Shown: positions 34,700-43,458 of the stretch, one piece after another
Numbering within the stretch: the stretch's first letter is position 1
Layout of the letters: the number at the start of each line of letters is the position of its first letter
The notes under the pieces: model-generated
The model's database searches: none
What the model saw: the letters and a program-made list of their open reading frames with translations, nothing else
What the model was told of the DNA's origin: nothing
Made by a program: the position numbers and the translations under genes
Source of the DNA: Rasiella rasia
GTDB lineage: Bacteria; Bacteroidota; Bacteroidia; Flavobacteriales; Flavobacteriaceae
Length of the DNA: 64,000 nt
Direction: 5' to 3'
Assembly: GCF_011044175.1 (NCBI RefSeq)
Contig: NZ_CP049057.1
Coordinates: 2,309,501-2,373,500 of the forward strand

Positions 34700-36160
34700 T
34701 TGACCTTTTACAAAAGCTCTTTACGAAACCGCATCTTTTTCTCCATGATTTTGCTCATTCTTTTGGCGAGTGTGCTCATTGCTGTGGTAACTATTTATCA
34801 GTATCGGGAAGAGGCGAAAGACTACCACAGAGATCGTCTGGAGCGTAAAGAGGCAAACATAAAGAAGCACATTAATTATGTGCTTGAAGAAACTACCTAC
34901 CCGTTAGAGACAGATAAAATTCCTTTAATCTTTAAGGAGAATATTCATCAGATAAAGAAAATTCATAATCTGGATATTTTCTTCTACGACTTAGAAGGAA
35001 ATCTTTTGGTGTCGTCGGAAGCTAGAATTGTAAAGGACCCGAAACATCAAAAAATTTCGGAAGATGCCATGCAAGCGCTTCGGCAGTCGCCAGAGAAGCA
35101 ATATGTTGTTCAGTTTAATGAAAACGGACAAGGTTATCAATCGGCTTTCACCTATATCACCGACATTTCGTTTAAGCCGTTGGCTATTTTAAACCTCCCG
35201 TATATTGAAGATGACGATTTCATTAATAAAGAGCTTAGGGAAAACTTAATGCGCTTGGGGTTTGCCTATTGCTTTATGCTGTTAATTGCTATTGCGTTGG
35301 CGTATCTTTTGTCTAAATACATTACGCGATCCTTGAATACAGTAAGTGAAAAAATTACTGAAACGCGGCTAAACAAGCGTAACAAGCGTATTGAAATTGA
35401 AGGCTCTACCGAAGAAATTTCTAATCTGGTAAAGGCGTATAATAGCATGATAGATGAGTTAGAGAACAGTGCGGCTCAACTTGCTGCCAGTGAACGAGAA
35501 GCTGCTTGGCGCGAAATGGCAAAGCAAGTAGCACACGAGATTAAGAATCCGTTAACCCCAATGCGACTTACGGTACAGAGTTTTCAGCGGAAATTCAATC
35601 CAGAAGACCCCAACATTCATTTAAAAATTGATGAATATAGTAACACACTCATTCAGCAAATTGATACCATGAGCAGCATTGCTTCAGCTTTTAGTAGCTA
35701 TGCAGATATGCCTGCGCAGCAAAACGAAACTTTAAATGTGGTGAAAATCACCAAGCTTGCCTTAGACATTTTTAATGAAAACCACATATACTTCTTTGCG
35801 AAGGAAAAAGAAATTATAGCCAAATTAGATAGAACCCAGCTCATACGGGTTATAACAAATTTAGTGAAGAATAGTCTTCACGCTATAGCGCAAATACAGC
35901 CAGCAACCCCCTTGGTTGAGGTAAATGTGTTTGCCGAAAATGGATCTGTGTATATCACTGTAAGCGATAATGGCGTGGGAATTTCCGAAGAAAACAAGGA
36001 GAAAGTATTTGAACCAAAATTTACAACTAAAAGCAGCGGAATGGGCTTAGGTCTTGCTATGGTGAAAAATATAGTAGAAACCTACAAAGGAGAAATTTCG
36101 TTTGTTACAGAAGAAAACAAAGGAACGACTTTTAAAATTCGGTTTCCATTGCAGGCTTAA
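34700..36160 (+). CDS. NtrY-like sensor histidine kinase
   Basis: The protein (486 aa from a TTG start) has two membrane helices (about 12-30 and 185-205) around a periplasmic sensor region, then HAMP, HisKA with [17 protein letters not shown], and a HATPase domain with [18 protein letters not shown] and GMGLGLAM. No ATG lies between the upstream stop (34685) and the codons for SLRNRIFF, which belong to the conserved start of the protein. The first ATG (34745) would remove part of helix one, so TTG at 34700 is preferred. No response regulator gene is adjacent. The stimulus is unknown. Confidence 0.9.
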   Translation: MTFYKSSLRNRIFFSMILLILLASVLIAVVTIYQYREEAKDYHRDRLERKEANIKKHINYVLEETTYPLETDKIPLIFKENIHQIKKIHNLDIFFYDLEGNLLVSSEARIVKDPKHQKISEDAMQALRQSPEKQYVVQFNENGQGYQSAFTYITDISFKPLAILNLPYIEDDDFINKELRENLMRLGFAYCFMLLIAIALAYLLSKYITRSLNTVSEKITETRLNKRNKRIEIEGSTEEISNLVKAYNSMIDELENSAAQLAASEREAAWREMAKQVAHEIKNPLTPMRLTVQSFQRKFNPEDPNIHLKIDEYSNTLIQQIDTMSSIASAFSSYADMPAQQNETLNVVKITKLALDIFNENHIYFFAKEKEIIAKLDRTQLIRVITNLVKNSLHAIAQIQPATPLVEVNVFAENGSVYITVSDNGVGISEENKEKVFEPKFTTKSSGMGLGLAMVKNIVETYKGEISFVTEENKGTTFKIRFPLQA

Positions 36161-36161
36161 G

Positions 36162-36195
36162 TTGTAGCTGTTGTGGCTTGTTTTTAATACCTTTG
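36162..36195 (+). promoter_or_regulatory. Promoter for the enoyl-CoA hydratase gene
   Basis: TTG (36162-36164), a 23-base spacer and the perfect -7 element TACCTTTG (36188-36195) lie about 32 bases before the ATG at 36228. Confidence 0.5.
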
Positions 36196-36227
36196 TTAGA
36201 CACTAGATCTTCTTAAAAACCCAAAAT

Positions 36228-37010
36228 ATGTCCTACGAAAACATTCTAAGTTCGTTTGAAAATAACGTCACAACAATTACCATAAACAGACCTTCAAAAC
36301 TCAATGCGCTTAACAGAGCGACCATAAAAGAATTGCACCAAGCCTTTAAGGTAGCCGATGATGATAAAAATACTAAGGTAATCTTGGTCACTGGAAGCGG
36401 TGAAAAAGCGTTTGTGGCTGGAGCAGATATCAGTGAATTTGCAGATTTCTCGGTTTCTCAAGGCGAAAAATTAGCCGCCGAGGGACAGGCGTTACTATTC
36501 GATTTTGTAGCGCATTTATCTACACCAGTAATTGCGGCAATAAATGGTTTTGCACTTGGTGGCGGATTAGAATTGGCGATGGCGGCGCATTTTAGAGTGG
36601 CTAGTGATAATGCTAAAATGGGGCTACCGGAAGTTTCGTTAGGGGTTATTCCAGGTTATGGAGGTACACAACGCTTACCACAACTGGTAGGAAAAGGACG
36701 CGCCATGGAACTTATTATGACCGCCGGAATGATAGATGCCAATCAGGCATTGCAATACGGGTTGGTAAATCATGTTACTACCTTAGAAGAATTATTGCCG
36801 CTGGCAGAAAAGCTTGCCTCAAAAATTGCTAGAAACTCTTCTGTAGCTATTGCTTCAGCCATAGATGCGGTTAACGCGGGCTACGAAGACGGCGAAAATG
36901 GTTTTGATGCAGAAATTACTCAATTTGGCAAATGCTTCGGGACGGCAGATTTTCACGAAGGTACTCAGGCATTCTTAGAGAAGCGTAAAGCAGCGTTCCC
37001 TGGGAATTAA
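36228..37010 (+). CDS. Enoyl-CoA hydratase/isomerase (crotonase) family
   Basis: This 260-aa crotonase should add water to trans-2-enoyl-CoA in fatty acid or amino acid breakdown. The oxyanion-hole loop is in AGADISEFADF. Both catalytic glutamates of true hydratases are present: the first in LGGGLELAMA and the second in GLPEVSLGVIPGYGGTQRL. The length matches the short-chain hydratase class. It is monocistronic, with its own TACCTTTG promoter. Which acyl chain it prefers cannot be told; 3-hydroxybutyryl-CoA is a common substrate for the closest-looking family members. Confidence 0.93.
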   Translation: MSYENILSSFENNVTTITINRPSKLNALNRATIKELHQAFKVADDDKNTKVILVTGSGEKAFVAGADISEFADFSVSQGEKLAAEGQALLFDFVAHLSTPVIAAINGFALGGGLELAMAAHFRVASDNAKMGLPEVSLGVIPGYGGTQRLPQLVGKGRAMELIMTAGMIDANQALQYGLVNHVTTLEELLPLAEKLASKIARNSSVAIASAIDAVNAGYEDGENGFDAEITQFGKCFGTADFHEGTQAFLEKRKAAFPGN

Positions 37011-37035
37011 GAAGCATCTCACAAAATCAATCTAC

Positions 37036-37064
37036 ACACAAAAATCTTTTGTTTAAAATTTTTG
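37036..37064. repeat. AT-rich inverted repeat after the hydratase gene
   Basis: CACAAAAAT and ATTTTTGTG form perfect 9-base arms within the 113-base gap before 37124. It may be a weak terminator or part of the leader of the next gene. The stem has little GC, so stability is low. Confidence 0.35.
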
Positions 37065-37123
37065 TGCACTGCTTATTTATTCTACAATCCTTTTACTCCT
37101 ATAACATTAAATAAAATTAATTT

Positions 37124-38662
37124 ATGAAAAACACACTTATTATTTTGCTCGTTGCTCTGTTTACACTTACTAGTTATGCGCAAGACGGGGAAGCAGAAAT
37201 AGCAGTAGATATTAAAACAAGCGAGGTTTTTAAGGACAAGAAAAAGAGAACCAGCTTGGCATTTTCTACAAAAGATAATATGGGAGGTGTTATTTTAGGA
37301 CGTCGGTATAAAAAGGGGTATTATATAGAACACTATGACGCTTCTATGAAATTAGTTGGCAGTTTTGACTATGAAGACAAGAAAAGAAGAGGTGCTTTTG
37401 AGAGCGCTTTTATTAGTAACAATGAGTTGGTATTAATTGAGTTTTACAATAATAAAGACGATAAAACCCTAGATTACTATGTGCATAAGAGTCCTATAGG
37501 AAAGTTTACTTTTAAAAGAGAATTGCTTTTTAGTGTGCCAAAAACCGAAGCCAGTAGAAAGGAATGGGGTTGGTTTGGTTCAAAAATAGATGGAGACCGT
37601 CTGGGTGAAGTAACCGTATCTCCTAATCAGGATTATGTTGCAATTACGTTAGATATTATTGACAATGATAAAGAGACACATCGAATTTTTATGTTCGATA
37701 ATGCACTTAACAAAGTGTATCAAACAGAGTTTGTACGCGATATCAAGGATAGGAAATTTCAGCTAGAAAACGTTGATATTGACGAAAGTGATGGAACAAT
37801 ATATTTATTAGGAAAAGCGTATACCCGAGAGAAAAAAAAGAAAAGAGATGGGGGTAAGTATCAATTTGAATTGTACAAAATAAATGGTTCTACCAAAGGC
37901 TCTGTGGTTTTTGATACAGGTGAAAATTTTATTGGTTCGCTAACTACAATCGTAAATGACGGAAAAGTAGTTTGCGTAGGCTTCTATTCTGAAAGAAATG
38001 ATTTTCGTTATAAAGGGTTTGCATTTTTTGATATCAATCCGCAAAGCATGAAAGTAGCTGCGGCTAAATATTCACCATTTACAGATCAATTTATACTAGA
38101 CAAGTATGGGAAGGATAAAGACAAAGAGCTACGTAATATTTCGTTTAGAGATATTTTAATTACAGGTACTGGAGAAATTGTTATAAATGCTGAAGAATAC
38201 TTTGTTACCGTAATTACAAACACAATGCCTAATGGTGCTTCTACAACAACATATAGATATAACTATCGAGATATTATTAGCGCTAAAATTTCTACAAGTG
38301 GAGCGTTAATATGGGCACGTAATATTAATAAAAAGCAAGTCGCGAGCTACCCGTCGCCATACCTTTCGTATACATCTACCTACGCCAATGATAAAGTATA
38401 TATGTTTGTGAATTGTGCAGATAAAGTACGGCGTATTCGTGCAGATAGATTACAATTTAAAGGAACAAGTGCCAAGCGTTCTAATTTGTACGTAATTACT
38501 ATTGATGAAGCGGGTAATTTTGAATACAAGAAAATAATAGACGATAAAGACAGCGATGTGCCGTTTTCTGTAGGACGTGGTTTCTTAAATGACGAAGGCA
38601 ACCAAGTACTCTTTCAAGGTAGAAGAGGCAGCAAGAAACAGATATTAAAATTATCTATATAG
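37124..38662 (+). CDS. Secreted protein of unknown function
   Basis: This 512-aa protein has a signal peptide (MKNTLIILLVALFTLTSYAQ) and a long all-beta-looking mature region rich in Lys, Asp and aromatic residues with repeated KxxKGY/F units, consistent with a beta-propeller-like fold. No membrane anchor, lipobox or T9SS tail is visible, so it should stay periplasmic. I do not recognise catalytic motifs. It is monocistronic, between the hydratase and the radical SAM gene. Similar-looking proteins are common as hypothetical proteins in Flavobacteriaceae, but I assign no function. Confidence 0.75.
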   Translation: MKNTLIILLVALFTLTSYAQDGEAEIAVDIKTSEVFKDKKKRTSLAFSTKDNMGGVILGRRYKKGYYIEHYDASMKLVGSFDYEDKKRRGAFESAFISNNELVLIEFYNNKDDKTLDYYVHKSPIGKFTFKRELLFSVPKTEASRKEWGWFGSKIDGDRLGEVTVSPNQDYVAITLDIIDNDKETHRIFMFDNALNKVYQTEFVRDIKDRKFQLENVDIDESDGTIYLLGKAYTREKKKKRDGGKYQFELYKINGSTKGSVVFDTGENFIGSLTTIVNDGKVVCVGFYSERNDFRYKGFAFFDINPQSMKVAAAKYSPFTDQFILDKYGKDKDKELRNISFRDILITGTGEIVINAEEYFVTVITNTMPNGASTTTYRYNYRDIISAKISTSGALIWARNINKKQVASYPSPYLSYTSTYANDKVYMFVNCADKVRRIRADRLQFKGTSAKRSNLYVITIDEAGNFEYKKIIDDKDSDVPFSVGRGFLNDEGNQVLFQGRRGSKKQILKLSI

Positions 38663-38705
38663 TGGAATAAATCCAATTTAATTAAGAATAATTCCTAATA
38701 TCGAC

Positions 38706-38713
38706 TAACTTTG
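38706..38713 (+). promoter_or_regulatory. Candidate -7 element for the radical SAM gene
   Basis: TAACTTTG matches TAnnTTTG and ends 25 bases before the ATG at 38739. No -33 TTG is clear. Confidence 0.45.
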
Positions 38714-38738
38714 AGGTTCTCTTTTACTTCAAAGTTTT

Positions 38739-39815
38739 ATGTCGAAATCTCCAGAACACCTAAAAGGTCGTGGTGCGCAAAAGCGTGTACACAATAGGTT
38801 TTTTGAATTTAGCCATGAGCTTAGGGACGATTTTTTAAATTTCTGCGCCGCTGAAGGAGAACAGGTCGATAAAAACAAGACAAAATATCTCGAGGTATTT
38901 CCTAAAACGCTAGTGAATAAGGTAGATAGTCCAGACGTTGGGATGGGTTTTTCTGCCAATCCGTACCAAGGGTGTGAACATGGCTGTGTGTATTGCTACG
39001 CTAGAAATAGCCATGAATATTGGGGATATGGAGCTGGGTTGGATTTTGAAAGAACGATACTTTTCAAAAAAAATGCACCTACCTTATTGGAAAAGAAGAT
39101 TATTGGTCGCAATTGGGAAGGAGATACCATTGTTTTTTCAGGCAATACAGATTGCTATCAGCCATTAGAACGCAAGCTTGAAATTACCAGAAATTGTCTT
39201 GAGGTGATGCGAAAGTGGAAGCACCCCACCGGCATCATTACAAAAAACAGCTTGATTTTACGCGATTTGGACATACTAAAAGAACTCGCGGCGATTCATT
39301 GTATTTCGGTGAATATTTCTATCACTTCGCTATCTGAAAAGACACGCCTGCTACTAGAGCCAAGAACTGCGAGTATTAAGCAGCGACTCAAAGTGGTTCA
39401 GGTACTTTCAGAAAATAATATTCCGGTGCGAGTGATGATGGCTCCTATAATTCCATCGCTAAACAGTCATGAAATATTGCCGTTGGTAAAGAAAGTTTCA
39501 GAATTAGGAGCTATAGATGTGGCGTATACGGTGGTTCGGCTAAATGGAAAAATTGCTGAAATTTTCAGTGATTGGGTTCACAAGGCGCTACCTAACAAAG
39601 CAGATAGAATTTTAAACCAGATAGCCGATTGTCATGGAGGTACGTTAAACGACAGTCGTTTCGGAACACGAATGCGCGGGGAAGGAAATTTTGCCATTCA
39701 GATTAAAGAGACCATGGCACTGGCGAAACGAAAATACCTTATGAACAAAGAAACACCGCCATTAGATAGGTCTCATTATCTTCAGTTAAAGAATCCGCAG
39801 ACGCGACTTTTTTAA
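38739..39815 (+). CDS. PA0069-family radical SAM protein
   Basis: This 358-aa protein has the radical SAM [4Fe-4S] motif as C79, C83 and C86 in GCEHGCVYCYARNSHEYWG, the extended form that marks the PA0069 family and resembles spore photoproduct lyase. SGNTDCYQPLE and VMMAPIIPSLNSHEI follow in the TIM-barrel part. It should cleave S-adenosylmethionine to a 5'-deoxyadenosyl radical. The substrate is unknown; DNA repair has been suggested from the SPL likeness but is unproven. It has its own promoter and no obvious functional partner in the flanks. Confidence 0.92.
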   Translation: MSKSPEHLKGRGAQKRVHNRFFEFSHELRDDFLNFCAAEGEQVDKNKTKYLEVFPKTLVNKVDSPDVGMGFSANPYQGCEHGCVYCYARNSHEYWGYGAGLDFERTILFKKNAPTLLEKKIIGRNWEGDTIVFSGNTDCYQPLERKLEITRNCLEVMRKWKHPTGIITKNSLILRDLDILKELAAIHCISVNISITSLSEKTRLLLEPRTASIKQRLKVVQVLSENNIPVRVMMAPIIPSLNSHEILPLVKKVSELGAIDVAYTVVRLNGKIAEIFSDWVHKALPNKADRILNQIADCHGGTLNDSRFGTRMRGEGNFAIQIKETMALAKRKYLMNKETPPLDRSHYLQLKNPQTRLF

Positions 39816-39818
39816 TAG

Positions 39819-39826
39819 TATCTTTG
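39819..39826 (+). promoter_or_regulatory. Candidate -7 element for the TPR-AraC gene
   Basis: TATCTTTG is a perfect TAnnTTTG match starting three bases after the radical SAM stop codon and about 40 bases before the ATG at 39866. A -33 box is not clear. Confidence 0.5.
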
Positions 39827-39865
39827 AATATTGTTACATAATATCGAATTCAGCTACACATAGGC

Positions 39866-41581
39866 ATGAACTATTTTTTCTTAGCACTACTTAGCATTTC
39901 AACCGTATTTTCGGCAACTTCACAAACTAAAGAGTCATTAGCAGCTTTGTCTTTTGAAGCTATTAGAGATTCCATAAATGCTACCATGTATTCAGATCCG
40001 GATACGTCATTACGGGTAGCAGAGGCCTATATTTTTAAGGCGCAACAAGAAAACAATAACGAGAAAGAGTTTTTGGGTTTAGAAGCAATTGCAGTGAACT
40101 ATATTGCGCGAAGAGACTACAAAAGCGCCAACACACAGGCATTACAAATGCTATCGTTTGCAAGAGAAAACGACCTGCGCAAAGAAGAGATGCGGGCCTT
40201 AATCTTTCTTGGGGATCTTCAGGTTGTGGTTACCTCTGCGCAAGAACAATTAGCGTATTACAACCAACTATTAGAGCTGGCAGAAACGTATAAGAATGAC
40301 GAATATAGAGAGATAGCACTCAATAAGATTGCAAACATCATGGATATAAGTGGTGAAACGCAAAAAGCGGTTGCCATAAGAAAGAAAACCATAGCTTATT
40401 ATAAAAACAAACCTATAGACACTTCTTTTACCCAAAAAGACCAAAACAGTGCCTTAATTAGGTCGTACAATCTTTTGGGCGCGAGTTATATTTTAGCACA
40501 ACAGATAGATTCTGCCAAGATTTCTGCTATGAGCACTAAAGAGTTGGTGAGCAAAGAACTAGATTCTTGTTACGCTACATTTCATTATACCTTAGAGGGT
40601 GAAATTGCTTTTGAAGAAAAACGCTTTAACGACGCTAAAAATATATATAATACGGCGTATGATATTTGTCCGAGCGATTATGACATCGTAGCGTTGAATA
40701 GGGCCTATACGTTTGGTAAAATAGAAGTTGGAGCTGAGAACTATAACGAGGCGATTCGAATTTTACAACAAGGTCTAGATTCTTACCAAGTTACTGAAGT
40801 AGAAGAAGGCTTTATGAAAGACTATTATGAGCGTTTGGCAGAGGCTTATAAACATACAGGTGATTTTGAAAGGGCTAGTCATTATTTCGAAAAATATTGG
40901 GATAGTCAGGAAGAGTACAAAAAATTGGAAGACAATGCAAAGCAGGTAATTTTAGCAGAAGAGCGTGCTGCTTTTAAAAAGGAATTTGACGAACTAAAAG
41001 CCGCTAAAGAGCAGGGTCAGAGTAAGATTCAGTATATTTTGCTAGGAGCTTCTCTTGTGATATTGGTGTTGCTGTTTTTATTGCTGAAATTTTATCGCAA
41101 CAAAAAAAGGAATGAGGCAAAATTTGAAGCGTTACTTGCGAAAATTGAAGCAGCACAATCGCCAGAGGAAATCATCGATACCAAAGATGAAATATTAGAA
41201 GAAAAATCGGGTCAGGATGTTTCCGAAGAAATAAAAAATCAGATTCTTGAGGGCTTAAAAAAGCTAGAGGAAAAAGAATATTATCTGCAAACGGAATGTA
41301 ACTCTTACAATGTTGCCAAGAAAATAGGGACCAATACTTCTTACTTGTCTAAAGTAATAAATTCGCATTACGGGAAGAATTTTAATACCTACATTAACGA
41401 TTTGCGTATTAACTATGCTATTGTACGGATAAAAAATGATGTGCTATTTAGATCGTATTCCATACAGTCTATAGCCGAAGAAATAGGCTATAAAAGTGCC
41501 GATAGTTTTACCAAATACTTCAAAAAAGATACGGGTTTAAATCCGTCATTTTACATCAAGAACATAAAGAATATTGCCTAA
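39866..41581 (+). CDS. TPR-containing membrane-bound AraC family regulator
   Basis: This 571-aa regulator has a signal-like N-terminus (about 1-20), a periplasmic TPR array (about 50-375), one membrane helix (about 392-410, YILLGASLVILVLLFLLL) and a cytoplasmic AraC HTH domain at the end (about 465-570, with VAKKIGTNTSYLSKVINSHYG and IAEEIGYKSADSFTKYFKKDTG). It should sense a periplasmic signal and bind DNA from the membrane. The layout parallels the hybrid kinase at 12210, which also has a TPR sensor. It is expressed from its own TATCTTTG promoter. Targets are unknown. Confidence 0.9.
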   Translation: MNYFFLALLSISTVFSATSQTKESLAALSFEAIRDSINATMYSDPDTSLRVAEAYIFKAQQENNNEKEFLGLEAIAVNYIARRDYKSANTQALQMLSFARENDLRKEEMRALIFLGDLQVVVTSAQEQLAYYNQLLELAETYKNDEYREIALNKIANIMDISGETQKAVAIRKKTIAYYKNKPIDTSFTQKDQNSALIRSYNLLGASYILAQQIDSAKISAMSTKELVSKELDSCYATFHYTLEGEIAFEEKRFNDAKNIYNTAYDICPSDYDIVALNRAYTFGKIEVGAENYNEAIRILQQGLDSYQVTEVEEGFMKDYYERLAEAYKHTGDFERASHYFEKYWDSQEEYKKLEDNAKQVILAEERAAFKKEFDELKAAKEQGQSKIQYILLGASLVILVLLFLLLKFYRNKKRNEAKFEALLAKIEAAQSPEEIIDTKDEILEEKSGQDVSEEIKNQILEGLKKLEEKEYYLQTECNSYNVAKKIGTNTSYLSKVINSHYGKNFNTYINDLRINYAIVRIKNDVLFRSYSIQSIAEEIGYKSADSFTKYFKKDTGLNPSFYIKNIKNIA

Positions 41582-41627
41582 AAAGGTGAAGTTAGACCTA
41601 AATTTATAAATTTCGGGACGCACGTTC

Positions 41628-41658
41628 TTGGGTTTTAAAAAACTTCAGAATATTTATG
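41628..41658 (+). promoter_or_regulatory. Candidate promoter for the small-protein/TraB cluster
   Basis: TTG (41628-41630), a 20-base spacer and TATTTATG (41651-41658, one mismatch to TAnnTTTG) precede the ORF at 41813 by about 155 bases. Confidence 0.35.
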
Positions 41659-41812
41659 TGTTCTCAATAAATACAGTAGCTACCGCGTTTTTTAGCCGCC
41701 CTATTTTTCTGAAAATGGGGTGGCTTCTCTTTATTATAGGAGTACTGTGTTGCAGATTTGTGGTATCAAAATTTCACAACCCCGAAACAAGCGGGATTTA
41801 AAAGATACAATC

Positions 41813-42226
41813 ATGACACAAAACAAAACTACAAGAAGAATTATTAAAATCACGCTAACATTTTTTGGTTTGCTTATCGCAATTCCTTTTTGCTTCGGAA
41901 TGTATACAGGCATTACATCGCATACTAACACGAGTGAAGCAATTGTAAAAACACTAAAGGAGGAATGCGACTGTAAAGCAATAGAGGTGTCTCATGCGGC
42001 CTATGGACTTCAGTTTAGTAAAGATGACGGCATTACCACACAAAAGGCAGCCTACATTTTGAAGGATTGCAATGCAGCCATGACGATTTCAGAAACTATG
42101 AATCGAGTTCATACTTCGTTACTGACGAAAGTTGAAGGATACGAAAAAATGGACGTTGTTCAGTTTGTTTTCGAACAAGATGAAACGTCTAGCACAGTAG
42201 AAGTGAATAACGGAATTATTCAATAA
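41813..42226 (+). CDS. Small membrane-anchored protein, unknown
   Basis: Starting at the ATG at 41813 gives 137 aa. A basic N-terminus (MTQNKTTRRIIK) leads into one membrane helix (about 12-32), then a soluble domain of about 100 residues with two nearby cysteines (EECDCKA) and a third in ILKDCNAA that could form a disulfide in the periplasm. A reading from 41720 adds a poorly folded extension and is rejected. I do not recognise the family. It is followed within four bases by a 33-codon ORF, then a 16-codon ORF and the TraB/GumN gene, suggesting one transcript. Confidence 0.65.
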   Translation: MTQNKTTRRIIKITLTFFGLLIAIPFCFGMYTGITSHTNTSEAIVKTLKEECDCKAIEVSHAAYGLQFSKDDGITTQKAAYILKDCNAAMTISETMNRVHTSLLTKVEGYEKMDVVQFVFEQDETSSTVEVNNGIIQ

Positions 42227-42229
42227 GCT

Positions 42230-42331
42230 ATGAGACGTAAAACCACTACTGCAAAAATTCAATTTATAAAGTTTGGTATAGGCATTATTGCCGGTATCAC
42301 TATTTATCTAACTGTTTCACTACTTTTTTAA
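42230..42331 (+). CDS. 33-aa membrane peptide ORF
   Basis: This ORF starts three bases after the preceding stop codon. It encodes MRRKTTTAKIQFIK followed by a hydrophobic helix of about 18 residues (FGIGIIAGITIYLTVSLL), a classical positive-inside single-span small protein. The tight spacing and topology favour a real gene, but there is no homology evidence, so a chance ORF cannot be excluded. Confidence 0.5.
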   Translation: MRRKTTTAKIQFIKFGIGIIAGITIYLTVSLLF

Positions 42332-42341
42332 TTTAACTATT

Positions 42342-42392
42342 ATGATCGCAATTATAGAAATAACCCTAGCCGTTGTTTTATCATGGCTTTAA
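42342..42392 (+). CDS. 16-aa hydrophobic peptide ORF
   Basis: MIAIIEITLAVVLSWL is encoded in the gap ten bases after the 33-aa ORF and ends 35 bases before the TraB/GumN start. It is almost wholly hydrophobic and could be a tiny membrane peptide or a leader affecting translation of the next gene. It is short enough to arise by chance. Confidence 0.25.
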   Translation: MIAIIEITLAVVLSWL

Positions 42393-42427
42393 ACAAATCA
42401 CTAATTACTTTAAAACACAATATCATT

Positions 42428-43285
42428 ATGAAAAATCTTAGAAATTACATCGCACTTATTATAACACTTCTCGCTGTAAGCACAACATTTGCACAAGAGA
42501 ATGAGAAAAGCTTACTCTGGAAAATTGAAGGGAACGGAATTAAAACCTCGTATATTTTTGGCACATTTCACATGCTTCCTAAGCGTGATTTTATTATAAA
42601 GGAGAAAGTAAAAAGCGCCTTTGAGACCACTTCAGTTACTGTCTTAGAATTAGACATGGATGATCCTACTTTTCAAACTGAAATGATAAATAACGCCATG
42701 ATAAAAGACGGAAAAACGATAAATGAATTTATGGATGCCGATGAATACTCGATAATAGACAAGTACCTAACCGAAAAAATGGGCGTAGGCCTCGCACAGT
42801 TTAAGTCGTTTAAGCCTCTTATGGTTTCTAGCGCAGTTATGATGGCATTTATAGGTAACGATGTTGCCAGTTATGAAGCTTCGCTAATTGGATTGACAAA
42901 GGAGCAAAATAGGGAGATAAAAGGTTTAGAAACAGTTGCAGAACAGATGAATATATTTGATGAACAGCCTTACGATGAGCAATTAGACGACATTGTAAAG
43001 CTTTTAAAGGAAGAAGGTATGCTTGAAATGTTTAATGCTATGATTTCACACTATAAAAATGAGGATATTGATGAGCTGTATAATTATATGGGAACATTTT
43101 ATAACCAAGAACAACTAGATAGAATGTTACATATTCGCAATCAGAACTGGATTCCTAAAATTGGGACATACTCTAAAGAAAAAGCTGCATTTTACGGTGT
43201 AGGAGCAGGGCATTTAGGAGGAGCAAAAGGCGTTATAAACTTACTTAGAGAGGCTGGCTATACTGTTACCCCAATTCTTGACTAA
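42428..43285 (+). CDS. TraB/GumN family protein, secreted
   Basis: The ATG at 42428 gives 285 aa with a signal peptide (about 1-21, ending TTFAQ). The TraB/GumN (Tiki-like) fold motifs are YIFGTFHMLPKRD near the start, VLELDMDDPTFQ, and GVGAGHLGGAKGVINLLREAG at the end; the GTFH histidine and ELD acidic residue match the metalloprotease-like site of Tiki proteins. Bacterial members are mostly uncharacterised. It is the last gene of a cluster with three small ORFs and is followed by a good terminator. An upstream ATG at 42383 would abolish the signal peptide. Confidence 0.9.
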   Translation: MKNLRNYIALIITLLAVSTTFAQENEKSLLWKIEGNGIKTSYIFGTFHMLPKRDFIIKEKVKSAFETTSVTVLELDMDDPTFQTEMINNAMIKDGKTINEFMDADEYSIIDKYLTEKMGVGLAQFKSFKPLMVSSAVMMAFIGNDVASYEASLIGLTKEQNREIKGLETVAEQMNIFDEQPYDEQLDDIVKLLKEEGMLEMFNAMISHYKNEDIDELYNYMGTFYNQEQLDRMLHIRNQNWIPKIGTYSKEKAAFYGVGAGHLGGAKGVINLLREAGYTVTPILD

Positions 43286-43310
43286 TGAAACGGTTAGTTA
43301 ATTACAGAAT

Positions 43311-43351
43311 ACCGAGTGATTGCAATATAGACTGCAACGCTCGGTTTTTTT
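43311..43351 (+). terminator. Terminator after TraB/GumN gene
   Basis: ACCGAG (43311-43316) pairs with CTCGGT (43340-43345), with an inner TTGCA/TGCAA stem, and is followed by seven T residues. Confidence 0.85.
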
Positions 43352-43458
43352 AGTTTATACGGTAAAAAAACACTCGAGATATATAAATCACGGGAGGCTT
43401 TTGTTGTTTTGTTAAGGGCTTTGATGTATTTTCATAGGGCTAAATAGAAATTCAGCTT

